Of a stretch of 64,000 bases of DNA, positions 54,023-60,716 are shown one piece after another. This DNA is from a virus. How positions within the stretch are numbered: the first letter of the stretch is position 1; every line of letters starts with the position of its first letter. The translations under genes and the position numbers were made by a program. The notes below the pieces were generated by a model. That model did no database searches, was not told where the DNA came from, and worked only from the letters and a program-made list of their open reading frames with translations. Where the stretch lies: positions 1-64,000 of IMG/VR virus record IMGVR_UViG_3300033153_010125. The stretch is one strand, 5' to 3'.

Positions 54023-54460
54023 ATGATGAAAAAAATAGTACTGCTTGCAACATTTCTATCGATTTTTAACTCAGCTGAGGCTAGGGTTTATAAAGAATTA
54101 ACTGTTAGAGATGTATATGATGTGATCCTAAAAGAGGACATCAAAAAACCAAAATATGTGCTTGCTCAATCTGCTCTTGAAACAGCTTGGTATAAGTCAT
54201 ATAATTGTACGAAGAGACATAACCTTTTTGGGTTCAGGTCTTCTTCTTGGGTAACCGAGGGTAACTCAAATGGATACAAAGTCTTTACTTCTTGGGAAGA
54301 GTCTGTTGAATATTATAGCAGCTGGCAAACAAGGAAGGGCTACAAAGAAGGTGAGGATTATTTGAAATTCCTTTCCAGAATTGGATACGCAGAGGATCCG
54401 GAGTATGGGTGGAAGCTCAAATCTGTTCTCAAACGTATCGAAACTAAATACGGAATATAA
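54023..54460 (+). CDS. Secreted glucosaminidase (peptidoglycan hydrolase)
   Basis: 145 aa. Signal peptide (KKIVLLATFLSIFNSAEA) then glucosaminidase (PF01832-like) core: SALETAWYKS with Glu53 as the acid, NLFGFRSSSW, GYKVFTSWEESVEYYSSWQ, YAEDPEYGWK. Cuts glycan strands between GlcNAc and MurNAc. It is separate from the lysis cassette and in the recA operon, so it may serve a non-lysis role. Its own Sec-type signal would make it holin-independent. Confidence 0.8.
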   Translation: MMKKIVLLATFLSIFNSAEARVYKELTVRDVYDVILKEDIKKPKYVLAQSALETAWYKSYNCTKRHNLFGFRSSSWVTEGNSNGYKVFTSWEESVEYYSSWQTRKGYKEGEDYLKFLSRIGYAEDPEYGWKLKSVLKRIETKYGI

Positions 54461-54477
54461 ACTAAAACCAATATAAA

Positions 54478-54855
54478 ATGCAAACAAAAAGTTTACAAAA
54501 CACAGATCAAGATGCAGCAAAAAAGAATGTTTCTGATTTAGTGGTGTTCGGGGGAGACCTGTTCAAATTATTATCTAAAGCATCTTCTAAGAATGAGGGC
54601 TGGATGAAATCAACCAAGGCAATGGATGTAGGTTGTGGGTGTGTGATACAAGTGACAACACAGCAATTAAATGATACGGGTATGCATAACGGATTTGATA
54701 AAGGTGGAAATCCTCTATCAGATTGGTCTCATGCAAACAAGTTATTGAATTCTGTTATTGCTGAAGCTCTGACATATGTTCCTGGTGTAAAGCTCCAAGA
54801 GGACAAAAATGCAGAAGGAGAAGTGATTGGTAGAAGTTTAGTACCTATATCCTGA
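54478..54855 (+). CDS. Unknown protein, last gene of recA operon
   Basis: 125 aa. Begins QTKSLQNTDQDAAKKNVSDL; centre has VGCGCVIQVTTQQ with paired cysteines; acidic C-terminus. Followed by the terminator at 54931-54956. No family recognised. Confidence 0.55.
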   Translation: MQTKSLQNTDQDAAKKNVSDLVVFGGDLFKLLSKASSKNEGWMKSTKAMDVGCGCVIQVTTQQLNDTGMHNGFDKGGNPLSDWSHANKLLNSVIAEALTYVPGVKLQEDKNAEGEVIGRSLVPIS

Positions 54856-54930
54856 CACATTGTCACAAATAACCTAATGGCACAATAACTGATATAGAGA
54901 TTGAGCCAACTAATAATAAAACCAAAACTA

Positions 54931-54956
54931 AGCCCCCCCTGTGGGGCTTTTTTTAT
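54931..54956 (+). terminator. Rho-independent terminator
   Basis: AGCCCC / GGGGCT stem with a 6-nt loop followed by seven T. Ends the rightward recA operon. Confidence 0.9.
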
Positions 54957-54962
54957 TCCGTT

Positions 54963-55006
54963 AAATCTAATCTTTTTGGTAAGGTGTTAGTCAATTAGTA
55001 GCTTTG
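54963..55006 (+). promoter_or_regulatory. Class A (late) promoter before basic genes, near-leaderless
   Basis: AAATCTAATCTTTTTGG at 54963-54979, 20-nt spacer from the TTTG at 54975-54978, TAGCTTTG at 54999-55006. ATG 55012 follows after 5 nt. Same class as the capsid promoters, though on the opposite strand. Confidence 0.85.
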
Positions 55007-55011
55007 CTATT

Positions 55012-55380
55012 ATGCCATACGGAAAGAGTAAGATCAAAACTACACGTAGTAAAGACTATGATGGGAAAACGAAAGGAACTGCTAAACAAACAGTTACCAG
55101 TACGAATAGGAAAGGTAAAGGAAAGAAGACTAAAACCTCTACTTATTCACAGAACCTAAATAAAGGAACTGTTAAAATGTCCAATACCGTAACTAAGAAA
55201 AAGAAAAGCGGAGCTACCAAGAGTAAAGGGGTTACTTCTAAATATAAAAGCGGTGGAGGATCCCCAGGAACAACTACCAAAAGTAAAACTCGTTCTAATA
55301 AAAAGAAATCTGTTACTAGGTCGAAGACTACAACAAGAGGTGGAGGTACTACTAGAAAAAAGGTAGTTAAAAAGAAATAA
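55012..55380 (+). CDS. Lys/Thr-rich basic protein 1 (histone-like)
   Basis: 122 aa, about 30% Lys/Arg, with Thr, Ser and Gly and few hydrophobic residues. Repeats of KTKT, TKSK and GGGTTRKK type. Length and composition resemble protamine or H1-tail-like DNA-condensing proteins; no folded domain is expected. First of three such genes behind the late promoter. Confidence 0.7.
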   Translation: MPYGKSKIKTTRSKDYDGKTKGTAKQTVTSTNRKGKGKKTKTSTYSQNLNKGTVKMSNTVTKKKKSGATKSKGVTSKYKSGGGSPGTTTKSKTRSNKKKSVTRSKTTTRGGGTTRKKVVKKK

Positions 55381-55382
55381 TT

Positions 55383-55544
55383 ATGGCTAAGAAAAAAACA
55401 GGTATGAAAAATACCTATAAAGGTGATATGACTAATAGAAAGTCTAGGACAAAGAGGACAATAGCAAAAGCTAGAAAAACTACAAACACACGTACTGCAA
55501 AAAATACAAGTACACCTAAACGTAAACCGGGTAAAAAGAAATAA
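55383..55544 (+). CDS. Basic protein 2 (53 aa)
   Basis: 53 aa, 2 nt after the previous stop. Starts MAKKKTGMKNTYKGDMTNRK, ends KPGKKK; over 35% Lys/Arg. Same style as its neighbours, so likely co-translated. Not folded by composition. Confidence 0.65.
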   Translation: MAKKKTGMKNTYKGDMTNRKSRTKRTIAKARKTTNTRTAKNTSTPKRKPGKKK

Positions 55545-55546
55545 TT

Positions 55547-55798
55547 ATGCCAAAGAAAATTACACCAAAACGGTCAGAGGTTGCTGGCAATGTGAAGAGT
55601 AAGAAAAAGTCCTCTCAAAGGAGTTCTTCCAAAAAGAAGACAGCTACAAGAAAAAAAGCTTCAGGGAGAGCTTCTGGAAAAGGTAATAGACCTTTAACAA
55701 AAGGGCCGGGTGCAGGTGCACCACCTCCTAAGAAAAAAATTAAATCAACTACAGCTCCTAAAAGAGTAACCAGGAAACAGAGTAAAAGACGTAGATAG
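55547..55798 (+). CDS. Basic protein 3 (83 aa)
   Basis: 83 aa, 2 nt after the previous stop. Ser/Lys-rich N-terminus, a Gly/Pro segment (GPGAGAPPPKKK), and a basic end (KQSKRRR). Looks histone-H1-like. Followed by a terminator. Confidence 0.65.
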   Translation: MPKKITPKRSEVAGNVKSKKKSSQRSSSKKKTATRKKASGRASGKGNRPLTKGPGAGAPPPKKKIKSTTAPKRVTRKQSKRRR

Positions 55799-55822
55799 AA
55801 AGATCCTAAACATTTTTAAATA

Positions 55823-55847
55823 AGCTCCTTTAAGGGGCTTTTTTTAT
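55823..55847 (+). terminator. Terminator of the basic-gene operon
   Basis: AGCTCC / GGGGCT stem (one wobble) with T run (TTTTTTT). Faces the convergent terminator at 55893-55924. Confidence 0.8.
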
Positions 55848-55892
55848 TTCCTGGTGTGAATACCCCTTTTTCAAGAGAAGTCCTCTCAGGGC

Positions 55893-55924
55893 ACAAAAAA
55901 ACCGTCTCAAATTAATGAAACGGT
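55893..55924 (-). terminator. Convergent rho-independent terminator
   Basis: Minus strand ACCGTTTC / GAGACGGT stem (one wobble) followed by seven U. Ends the leftward right-hand module. Confidence 0.85.
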
Positions 55925-55945
55925 CTCCTTTCTAATGTTGTATGT

Positions 55946-56149
55946 CTACAGATCGAACGTGGATAGATAAAAATCTACATCCCTATTCTTAATTTCTGTT
56001 CTTAAAAACTTTTCTCGCTTAATGGCCTTACGTATCTCCTCAACGGTACAATCCTCACCGCTTAGGATTGGGTAAACTTGTTCATTGACCTCTTTTAGCC
56101 TTTCATCAATATATATTTTTACTTCTGGATTGTTGTAGTATGCACTCAT
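55946..56149 (-). CDS. Small helical protein, unknown
   Basis: 67 aa, charged, helical (KIYIDERLKEVNEQV; IRKAIKREKFLRTEI). Start ATG lies inside the upstream stop (4-nt overlap), supporting coupled translation. Function unknown. Confidence 0.6.
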   Translation of the reverse strand: MSAYYNNPEVKIYIDERLKEVNEQVYPILSGEDCTVEEIRKAIKREKFLRTEIKNRDVDFYLSTFDL

Positions 56150-56265
56150 TCCTTTTTCTTATTTTTTCGTTTATAAATTAATATTTTAATTGATACCCAT
56201 GCTCCAAGGATCAGGATATACGCTCCCATTAGAGAGATTATGGTTGCACCGATAGAAAGATTCAT
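56146..56265 (-). CDS. Small single-pass membrane protein (39 aa)
   Basis: 39 aa, hydrophobic segment (IGATIISLMGAYILILGAW) then a basic tail (YKRKNKKKE). Its ATG overlaps the previous stop (ATGA) and its stop overlaps the next start. Typical small phage membrane peptide. Confidence 0.55.
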   Translation of the reverse strand: MNLSIGATIISLMGAYILILGAWVSIKILIYKRKNKKKE

Positions 56266-56441
56266 ACCTGTCCCTCCTCAAACATTCTCAAGGCCAGCTC
56301 AGATTGGTCCTCTTCTAAGATTTTGATCTTATGGTCTATCTCAACGAGGTTTTTAAGATCCTCGGCAGATTCTTTAGCACTCCTTAAGATTGTGATCCTC
56401 AGGGAGTACTCTTTGTAGTGGTCTAAATCATCTTGTTGCAT
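56262..56441 (-). CDS. Small coiled-coil protein (59 aa)
   Basis: 59 aa, helical with Leu/Lys/Glu heptads (LRITILRSAKESAEDLK). ATG at 56441 follows the -7 box by 4 nt; stop overlaps the membrane peptide's start. First gene of a three-gene cassette. Confidence 0.6.
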   Translation of the reverse strand: MQQDDLDHYKEYSLRITILRSAKESAEDLKNLVEIDHKIKILEEDQSELALRMFEEGQV

Positions 56442-56445
56442 GGTA

Positions 56446-56477
56446 CAAGTATAGGTAGGATTTCCCGTAAAACCAAA
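56446..56477 (-). promoter_or_regulatory. Class B promoter, leaderless
   Basis: Minus strand TTTG at 56477-56474, 20-nt spacer, TATACTTG at 56453-56446 (one mismatch to TAnnTTTG). ATG follows after 4 nt. Confidence 0.7.
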
Positions 56478-56526
56478 TTAATATTGGTTATTAGTATTTG
56501 CTATATGAATTTGGAAATGTGGTAAA

Positions 56527-56550
56527 CAAAAAATGGACCCGAAGGCCCAT
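56527..56550 (-). terminator. Rho-independent terminator
   Basis: Minus strand TGGGCC / GGTCCA stem with UUCG loop, six U. Ends the 56597 gene. Confidence 0.85.
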
Positions 56551-56596
56551 TATTGCGTATTGCGATATGCGATAATTTGTAATCTAAGAAGCTTTA

Positions 56597-56860
56597 TCAG
56601 TTCAATATTGCAAGATCTTCTTCCACCTCCTCAAACTCTTCTACACTTACAGGATCCTTGTCCAATACAGCAAATCTGGTGGCATCATAACCATTCCACT
56701 GAAAACCTGTATCTGTAGTAGCATTATTTACTACCCCCTCTAAGAAATAAATCTTCTGACCGAAGTTGTTTATCCTTGAAGATAATACTTCATAATCATT
56801 ACCTGCAGATATTTCAGCATATTGAGGCAACTTTTTATCATTTGTGCAGAGTACTCTCAT
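56597..56860 (-). CDS. Unknown small protein
   Basis: 87 aa, mixed, with a C-terminal acidic helix (EEFEEVEEDLAIL). ATG overlaps the upstream stop (TAATG). No family recognised. Confidence 0.6.
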   Translation of the reverse strand: MRVLCTNDKKLPQYAEISAGNDYEVLSSRINNFGQKIYFLEGVVNNATTDTGFQWNGYDATRFAVLDKDPVSVEEFEEVEEDLAILN

Positions 56861-57045
56861 TATGGCTTGGCATTAAATCCAATTTTTTTACTACGTGTTC
56901 CATCAGGTAAAATACTCTCAACCTCTAATACCCTTTTTCTGATAGGTATGCCAAAAAGCTTCCATGTGATTATTGTTCTCTCACTCAAAACTTTTTCATT
57001 AAGATCTATCCACTCGAGTTGTTGTTTACATGTTCTTACAAGCAT
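56860..57045 (-). CDS. Unknown small basic protein
   Basis: 61 aa, basic, possibly a small beta domain (IITWKLFGIPIRKRVLEVESI). Behind promoter at 57070-57101 and directly coupled to the next gene. Not recognised. Confidence 0.55.
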   Translation of the reverse strand: MLVRTCKQQLEWIDLNEKVLSERTIITWKLFGIPIRKRVLEVESILPDGTRSKKIGFNAKP

Positions 57046-57069
57046 TTTCTATAATTTTATTAATGTGTA

Positions 57070-57101
57070 CCAATATAGACAATAGGTTCCGAATAGCCAA
57101 A
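57070..57101 (-). promoter_or_regulatory. Class B promoter candidate
   Basis: Minus strand TTTG at 57101-57098, 20-nt spacer, TATATTGG at 57077-57070 (one mismatch). Leader of about 24 nt. Confidence 0.55.
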
Positions 57102-57112
57102 ACTATTGGTAG

Positions 57113-57595
57113 TTATTCTACATGGAGGATTTCTCGAAGTTTTCCTTTTGCTCTGAAGATTTGTGGCTTAACAGTCCCTTCAGGAATATCAAGAGTATTA
57201 GAAATATCTCTGATACTTCTCCCCTTTAGTCGCATTTCGATAACATCCTTATATTTTTTTGGTAATTCCTCTACAGCCAGTAACATTTTATCCATATCAG
57301 ATACCTCTCCAAAATCATGTGTCTGCTCTACTGACCCATATTCTACTAAACCCTTTAGTGTAAGGAACTCATACCTGTCCTTCCGGCACTTATCATACCA
57401 CATACGTCTGATCATTATACTCAACCAACTTAGTAGCGCACCCTTACCTGAATCATATTGATGACATTTGTCGAGAGCTTTTATCAACCCATTTTGAACA
57501 AGATCTTCAGAATCACTTAGATTTTTTGTATAGACAAGACTCATCCTTATTAAGGATGCTCTATGAGAGATGATATCTTGTGTTAAATGGTGCAA
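57113..57595 (-). CDS. Sigma-70 family (ECF-like) sigma factor
   Basis: 160 aa, TTG start that overlaps the upstream gene by 13 nt. Region 2 covers residues about 10-75 (SEDLVQNGLIKAL; WLSIMIRRMWYD), region 4 about 105-158 with MRLKGRSIRDISNTL and EGTVKPQIFRAKGKLREIL, the HTH that reads the -35/-33. Region 3 is absent, as in ECF sigmas. A phage sigma would redirect host RNA polymerase to phage promoters; which class it reads is unknown. Confidence 0.85.
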   Translation of the reverse strand: MHHLTQDIISHRASLIRMSLVYTKNLSDSEDLVQNGLIKALDKCHQYDSGKGALLSWLSIMIRRMWYDKCRKDRYEFLTLKGLVEYGSVEQTHDFGEVSDMDKMLLAVEELPKKYKDVIEMRLKGRSIRDISNTLDIPEGTVKPQIFRAKGKLREILHVE

Positions 57596-57933
57596 TCGCT
57601 TAGGTATAAAGTTTTTGGAAAGTCTCCGAAAACAAACTTGGTTACATCACATAGCCACATTCGAAAATCATAATCAATATTATTAATTTTTCCAACCTTG
57701 TAGTAAGCTCCTCCTGTTACAGTAGAGCAAACTTCTGATATTTCAAGTGAATCATAACCAGGAGCTTCTGCCTCAGATGCTGATAAAGATACTTTTTGGG
57801 CACCTTGAGCATAGATGTCTAACATCATGTCTGCACCCATTACCATTTCAAGGTCATCTTTTGGCCCAGTCCACTCAGGGAGTACTATATACCAGCGTCC
57901 TTCTGGTGTTTTTTCGAAGTCTAACGTTTTCAT
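57583..57933 (-). CDS. DUF6717-like protein
   Basis: 116 aa from the ATG at 57933. Motif order GRWYIVLPEWTGPKDDLEMV...GADMMLDI...GGAYYKV...MWLCDVTKFVFGDFPKTLYL matches what I recall for DUF6717, a family common in Bacteroidota. Function unknown. A weak upstream promoter (CTTG, 20 nt, TACATTGC at 57946-57939) may precede it. Confidence 0.6.
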   Translation of the reverse strand: MKTLDFEKTPEGRWYIVLPEWTGPKDDLEMVMGADMMLDIYAQGAQKVSLSASEAEAPGYDSLEISEVCSTVTGGAYYKVGKINNIDYDFRMWLCDVTKFVFGDFPKTLYLSDCTI

Positions 57934-58002
57934 GACACGCAATGTAAAAAGGATATATGAGAAATCCAAGAGATTCCCTCTTTATTTTCAACAGGAGCTG
58001 TG

Positions 58003-58140
58003 TTATTGATCTAAAACATCCTCATCTTCTTCATCCTTTGATTTGATATACAAGCTCATGATGAATAAAAAGAGATTGAACACACATGATAATATTAGTC
58101 CACACAAAAGGTGGCCAAATGTAATAGGCATGTCCAACAT
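58003..58140 (-). CDS. Small membrane protein with acidic tail (45 aa)
   Basis: 45 aa, one membrane helix (LLCGLILSCVFNLFLFIMSL) and an acidic end (DEEDEDVLDQ). Starts 2 nt after the preceding stop. An overlapping longer frame at 58031-58216 is less convincing. Confidence 0.55.
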   Translation of the reverse strand: MLDMPITFGHLLCGLILSCVFNLFLFIMSLYIKSKDEEDEDVLDQ

Positions 58141-58142
58141 AC

Positions 58143-58403
58143 TTAGGAAAATATTCTGAATAGTAGTAAAGAAAGGCAGACACCAATTGCGAAGCCTCTA
58201 AAAAAAGTTGAGGCACTAAAAATTGCCCTCCCTTTAGTTATACCCTGTTGGATATAGAACTCACGCTCCAGATTTTCGACACCAGAAATCTTCTTGATAA
58301 TATTCTTCTCGATATATTCAGCATTCCGGTCATCTCCTGGAGTGCCCATCACTTGAACAAAGATTCTAATTTCTTTAGCCTTTTCTTTCACAGGATTCTC
58401 CAT
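58143..58403 (-). CDS. Protein with C-terminal membrane anchor
   Basis: 86 aa, helical N-terminal half with GTPGDDRNAEYIEKN and a C-terminal hydrophobic tail (GFAIGVCLSLLLFRIF). Overlaps the zinc-ribbon gene start region by 29 nt. Function unknown. Confidence 0.55.
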   Translation of the reverse strand: MENPVKEKAKEIRIFVQVMGTPGDDRNAEYIEKNIIKKISGVENLEREFYIQQGITKGRAIFSASTFFRGFAIGVCLSLLLFRIFS

Positions 58404-58563
58404 AATCTCTTGTATCTATAGGTGTTGTTGAATTAGTAGCAATAGTGGTATGGTCTACATCCTCTGTTGGTTGTATTTTGCCACAGTATTTACACTTCAT
58501 CCAGTATATGGACCAAGCAACATAGTTGTGGGTATCTGTGGGGGATAATAAACAACTCTCCAT
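58375..58563 (-). CDS. Small zinc-ribbon-type protein
   Basis: 62 aa with CKYCGKIQPTED (C-x-x-C pair) near residue 24 and a further Cys at the end. Only one full pair is visible, so it may need a partner. Small phage zinc ribbons of this size are common. Function unknown. Confidence 0.5.
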   Translation of the reverse strand: MESCLLSPTDTHNYVAWSIYWMKCKYCGKIQPTEDVDHTTIATNSTTPIDTRDYGESCERKG

Positions 58564-58720
58564 ATCTGATTAAGTGTTTACAAATTTCTTTCTTGACACC
58601 TTTACAAAAGGCGTCCATCCGAAACCTTTCATATAAACCCTCGTTAAGATAGTTCTTATGGTGATTGACTTATTTATTAAACTAGGTCTCCACTTTGTAG
58701 AAGAGTTCCATTTTTCAAAG

Positions 58721-58960
58721 TTAATTCCGATCATACCCTATTATTTCTTTTTCGTTCATCACCTGCTCACTGCCATCTTCATCTTCATCTTCACACCAAT
58801 AGTTTTTAGTACCGTCTGTACTTTCCCATTTAGCTATTCTTATAATAGTGAGTTTTATCCCCTTTGCAAAATGGTGCTCTATCTTTGTAGAGTTGTCCTT
58901 ATCCGCTACCTCATTTATAGGTGTGACAAGATCTCCGATATTTCTGAGTGTATTCATCAT
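58721..58960 (-). CDS. Unknown small acidic protein
   Basis: 79 aa. The start is fixed at 58960 by a promoter box 4 nt upstream, although a second Met follows immediately. Beta-rich centre (IKLTIIRIAKWES) and acidic stretch (CEDEDEDGSEQ). No family recognised. Confidence 0.6.
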   Translation of the reverse strand: MMNTLRNIGDLVTPINEVADKDNSTKIEHHFAKGIKLTIIRIAKWESTDGTKNYWCEDEDEDGSEQVMNEKEIIGYDRN

Positions 58961-58964
58961 ATAG

Positions 58965-58996
58965 CAAACTTAGATATAAATTGTCAGTAATGCAAG
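58965..58996 (-). promoter_or_regulatory. Class B promoter, leaderless
   Basis: Minus strand CTTG at 58996-58993, 20-nt spacer, TAAGTTTG at 58972-58965. ATG follows after 4 nt. Confidence 0.65.
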
Positions 58997-59017
58997 AAAT
59001 TTTCAGGTTTATTATTT

Positions 59018-59074
59018 ATTCTCGCCACTTTGGCGAGTTTATGGCGAGAATGTACGGCAATCTTCCGTACATTC
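59018..59074. other. Overlapping alternative hairpins
   Basis: Arms ATTCTCGCCA (59018-59027) and TGGCGAGAAT (59042-59051) pair over 10 bp. The first arm also pairs with TGGCGAG (59031-59037) as a 7-bp hairpin. The second arm shares GAAT with a further 10-bp hairpin GAATGTACGG / CCGTACATTC (59048-59074). The three are mutually exclusive. No U-run follows on either strand. Confidence 0.7.
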
Positions 59075-59139
59075 ACATAAGAATATAATATCTACAAGGG
59101 CTTTAGGTGTTACTATCATATAAGATCAACATCTTGATC

Positions 59140-59457
59140 TTAGCGGTGTCTTATTTGGACCTTCACCGGTTTACCATCCCAGATAGTAGCAATACCGAAT
59201 TGCATTTTAAGCTCCCCATTCTCAGTCACCTTCTTACGGAACTCTTGACCCTTCTTACTTCCATGTGGAGATTTAGTAAACACTTCAAGAGGTTGTACAG
59301 TATAAGCAACATATCCAGGAGCTGCTTCAAGTTTCTCAACCTTTTCTTTTTTTAACTCTCGTAGGGTAATTGACTTTTCTGTCTCCTTAATCACTTTGAA
59401 GAACTGAACAAGGTTATCATCATCACCCCAGTTATATACGTAAATTTTGTTTTCCAT
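59140..59457 (-). CDS. Unknown protein
   Basis: 105 aa, mixed alpha/beta with KETEKSITLRELKKEK and GKPVKVQIRHR. Its start lies 7 nt downstream of the terminator region at 59465-59495, so a promoter must be near or readthrough must occur. No family recognised. Confidence 0.6.
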   Translation of the reverse strand: MENKIYVYNWGDDDNLVQFFKVIKETEKSITLRELKKEKVEKLEAAPGYVAYTVQPLEVFTKSPHGSKKGQEFRKKVTENGELKMQFGIATIWDGKPVKVQIRHR

Positions 59458-59464
59458 GGTTATT

Positions 59465-59495
59465 TAAATTAAAACAAGCCCCCACGAAGGAGGGC
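59465..59495 (-). terminator. Terminator-like hairpin
   Basis: Minus strand GCCCUC / GGGGGC stem with UUCG-containing loop, then UUGUUUUAAUUU. Ends the 59521 gene. Confidence 0.65.
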
Positions 59496-59520
59496 CTGTA
59501 GTTCTTATCAGGGAGGGTTA

Positions 59521-59874
59521 TTATTCTTCTTCGTCTTTAGAGGCAGCTCCACGTTTTTCTTTTGTAGTGTCTACATCATTTTCAGAGTCATTATTTTCAC
59601 CACCATCCTCTTTTCCTTCTGGGGGTTTAGTGTTTTCATCTAAATCGATTGGTCCGGGACCAGCTGATCCTTCATCAGTAACCTCATCAGTAACCTCTTC
59701 CCCAGGTTCTCCATAAACTTTGTCAAAATCTTCTATTGGAACCCATCCTTTTTTGTCAGTTGAGGTATCTACTATTAAGAATGAGGTTGCATTCTTTCTA
59801 ATGATCTCGATTGTTACCTCTTCATTGTCAGATCTTCTCATTACAAGATATGATCTACCTACTTGAACTTTCAT
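59521..59874 (-). CDS. Small domain protein with acidic disordered tail
   Basis: 117 aa. Residues 1-55 form a small beta domain (VQVGRSYLVMRR; IVDTSTDKKGW). The remaining half is acidic with Gly, Pro and Asp/Glu runs (GPGPIDLDENTKPPEGKEDGGE) and probably disordered. Function unknown. Confidence 0.6.
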   Translation of the reverse strand: MKVQVGRSYLVMRRSDNEEVTIEIIRKNATSFLIVDTSTDKKGWVPIEDFDKVYGEPGEEVTDEVTDEGSAGPGPIDLDENTKPPEGKEDGGENNDSENDVDTTKEKRGAASKDEEE

Positions 59875-59903
59875 ATATACGTATTTATTGGTTATTATGT
59901 GGC

Positions 59904-59935
59904 GAATGTAAGTATAAATTGTTTTCTATCCAAAT
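59904..59935 (-). promoter_or_regulatory. Class B promoter candidate
   Basis: Minus strand TTTG at 59935-59932, 20-nt spacer, TACATTCG at 59911-59904 (one mismatch). Leader of about 26 nt to the ATG at 59874. Confidence 0.55.
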
Positions 59936-60005
59936 TTACAACCAAGTTTGTCCAGTTTTTTAATTAATTAACTGGAGATTCTGTCACAATTGTTTACTAA
60001 ATTTG

Positions 60006-60428
60006 TTACAAATCTATTGCGACACCTTCCCCAATTAGATCGGATTTCCAATCAAAATGTTTCTCGTCTAACCACTTAGCAGCCTCTATCCATTTCTTAG
60101 TAGTGAGATTGTACCCACCCTCATTCATAAGGGACTCTACAAAGTTGGTTACTGAGATAACTCCAATAATATCTGCAAGTTCATATCTTAGATCATTTTC
60201 TATATCTAGTAGATCTGATAATGGACGCAGAAGAAGTCTTATTTCGAAGAATGATTTACCTGTTGAGCCACCTTCATAGGTAAAATGTGGGGTGTTGTTT
60301 AAGATATAATGACCGGTGATATGTGAGTATTCAATACCTACATAGTCGCTAAGGTGATTAAGGATCTTTATTTTCACCTTATGGGGGAGATACCCGTAAA
60401 CGGCCTCAAGGAGTTCTTGATTTTTCAT
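60006..60428 (-). CDS. Unknown helical protein
   Basis: 140 aa. The frame extends to a TTG at 60437 that lies inside the -7 box, so the ATG at 60428 is the start. Helix-rich, e.g. YGYLPHKVKIKILNHLSDY and the LLRPLSDLLDIENDLRYELADI region. No motif recognised. Confidence 0.6.
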   Translation of the reverse strand: MKNQELLEAVYGYLPHKVKIKILNHLSDYVGIEYSHITGHYILNNTPHFTYEGGSTGKSFFEIRLLLRPLSDLLDIENDLRYELADIIGVISVTNFVESLMNEGGYNLTTKKWIEAAKWLDEKHFDWKSDLIGEGVAIDL

Positions 60429-60434
60429 AGTCTT

Positions 60435-60466
60435 CAAATATATAAATAAAATGTGTATTGGCCAAA
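60435..60466 (-). promoter_or_regulatory. Class B promoter, near-leaderless
   Basis: Minus strand TTTG at 60466-60463, 20-nt spacer, TATATTTG at 60442-60435. ATG 60428 follows after 6 nt. Confidence 0.75.
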
Positions 60467-60589
60467 AGAAATAGGTTTATCGCTCAATCTATACCCATAT
60501 ATCGCTCATATTATGTAAAAAATGAGCTTCAACTGGCATCTATTTGAGCTACAAACTTTCGGCAGTATAATTAAACTACTGCCAATAGA

Positions 60590-60706
60590 TTAACATCTCT
60601 CCTTACACCTTGAACATTTGAAATATGAAATTACACCGGTTTTTGTACGCTTGTTAACATAGTAGGGCCTAGTGTGTCCGAATATTCTACATAGCAATCT
60701 TTTCAT
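60590..60706 (-). CDS. DUF1660-like zinc-finger protein (38 aa)
   Basis: 38 aa. Pattern LLCRIFGHT...CSRCKERC matches the small prophage protein type with C-x-x-x-G-H then C-x-x-C. Last gene of the long operon; 10 nt from the 65-aa gene. Likely zinc-binding. Function unknown. Confidence 0.55.
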   Translation of the reverse strand: MKRLLCRIFGHTRPYYVNKRTKTGVISYFKCSRCKERC

Positions 60707-60716
60707 TCTTAACTTA

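Noticed and set aside
58031-58216. Alternative minus-strand 61-aa ORF
   Set aside because: It overlaps two better-spaced genes (58143-58403 and 58003-58140) in a different frame.
58570-58632. 20-codon minus-strand ORF
   Set aside because: Too short and with no upstream signal to support it.
60429-60437. TTG start extending the 60006 gene upstream
   Set aside because: The TTG lies in the -7 box of the promoter, so it would not be transcribed as a start.
60561-60583. GGCAGTA / TACTGCC hairpin as terminator
   Set aside because: No U-rich tract follows on either strand; kept only as a plain inverted repeat.
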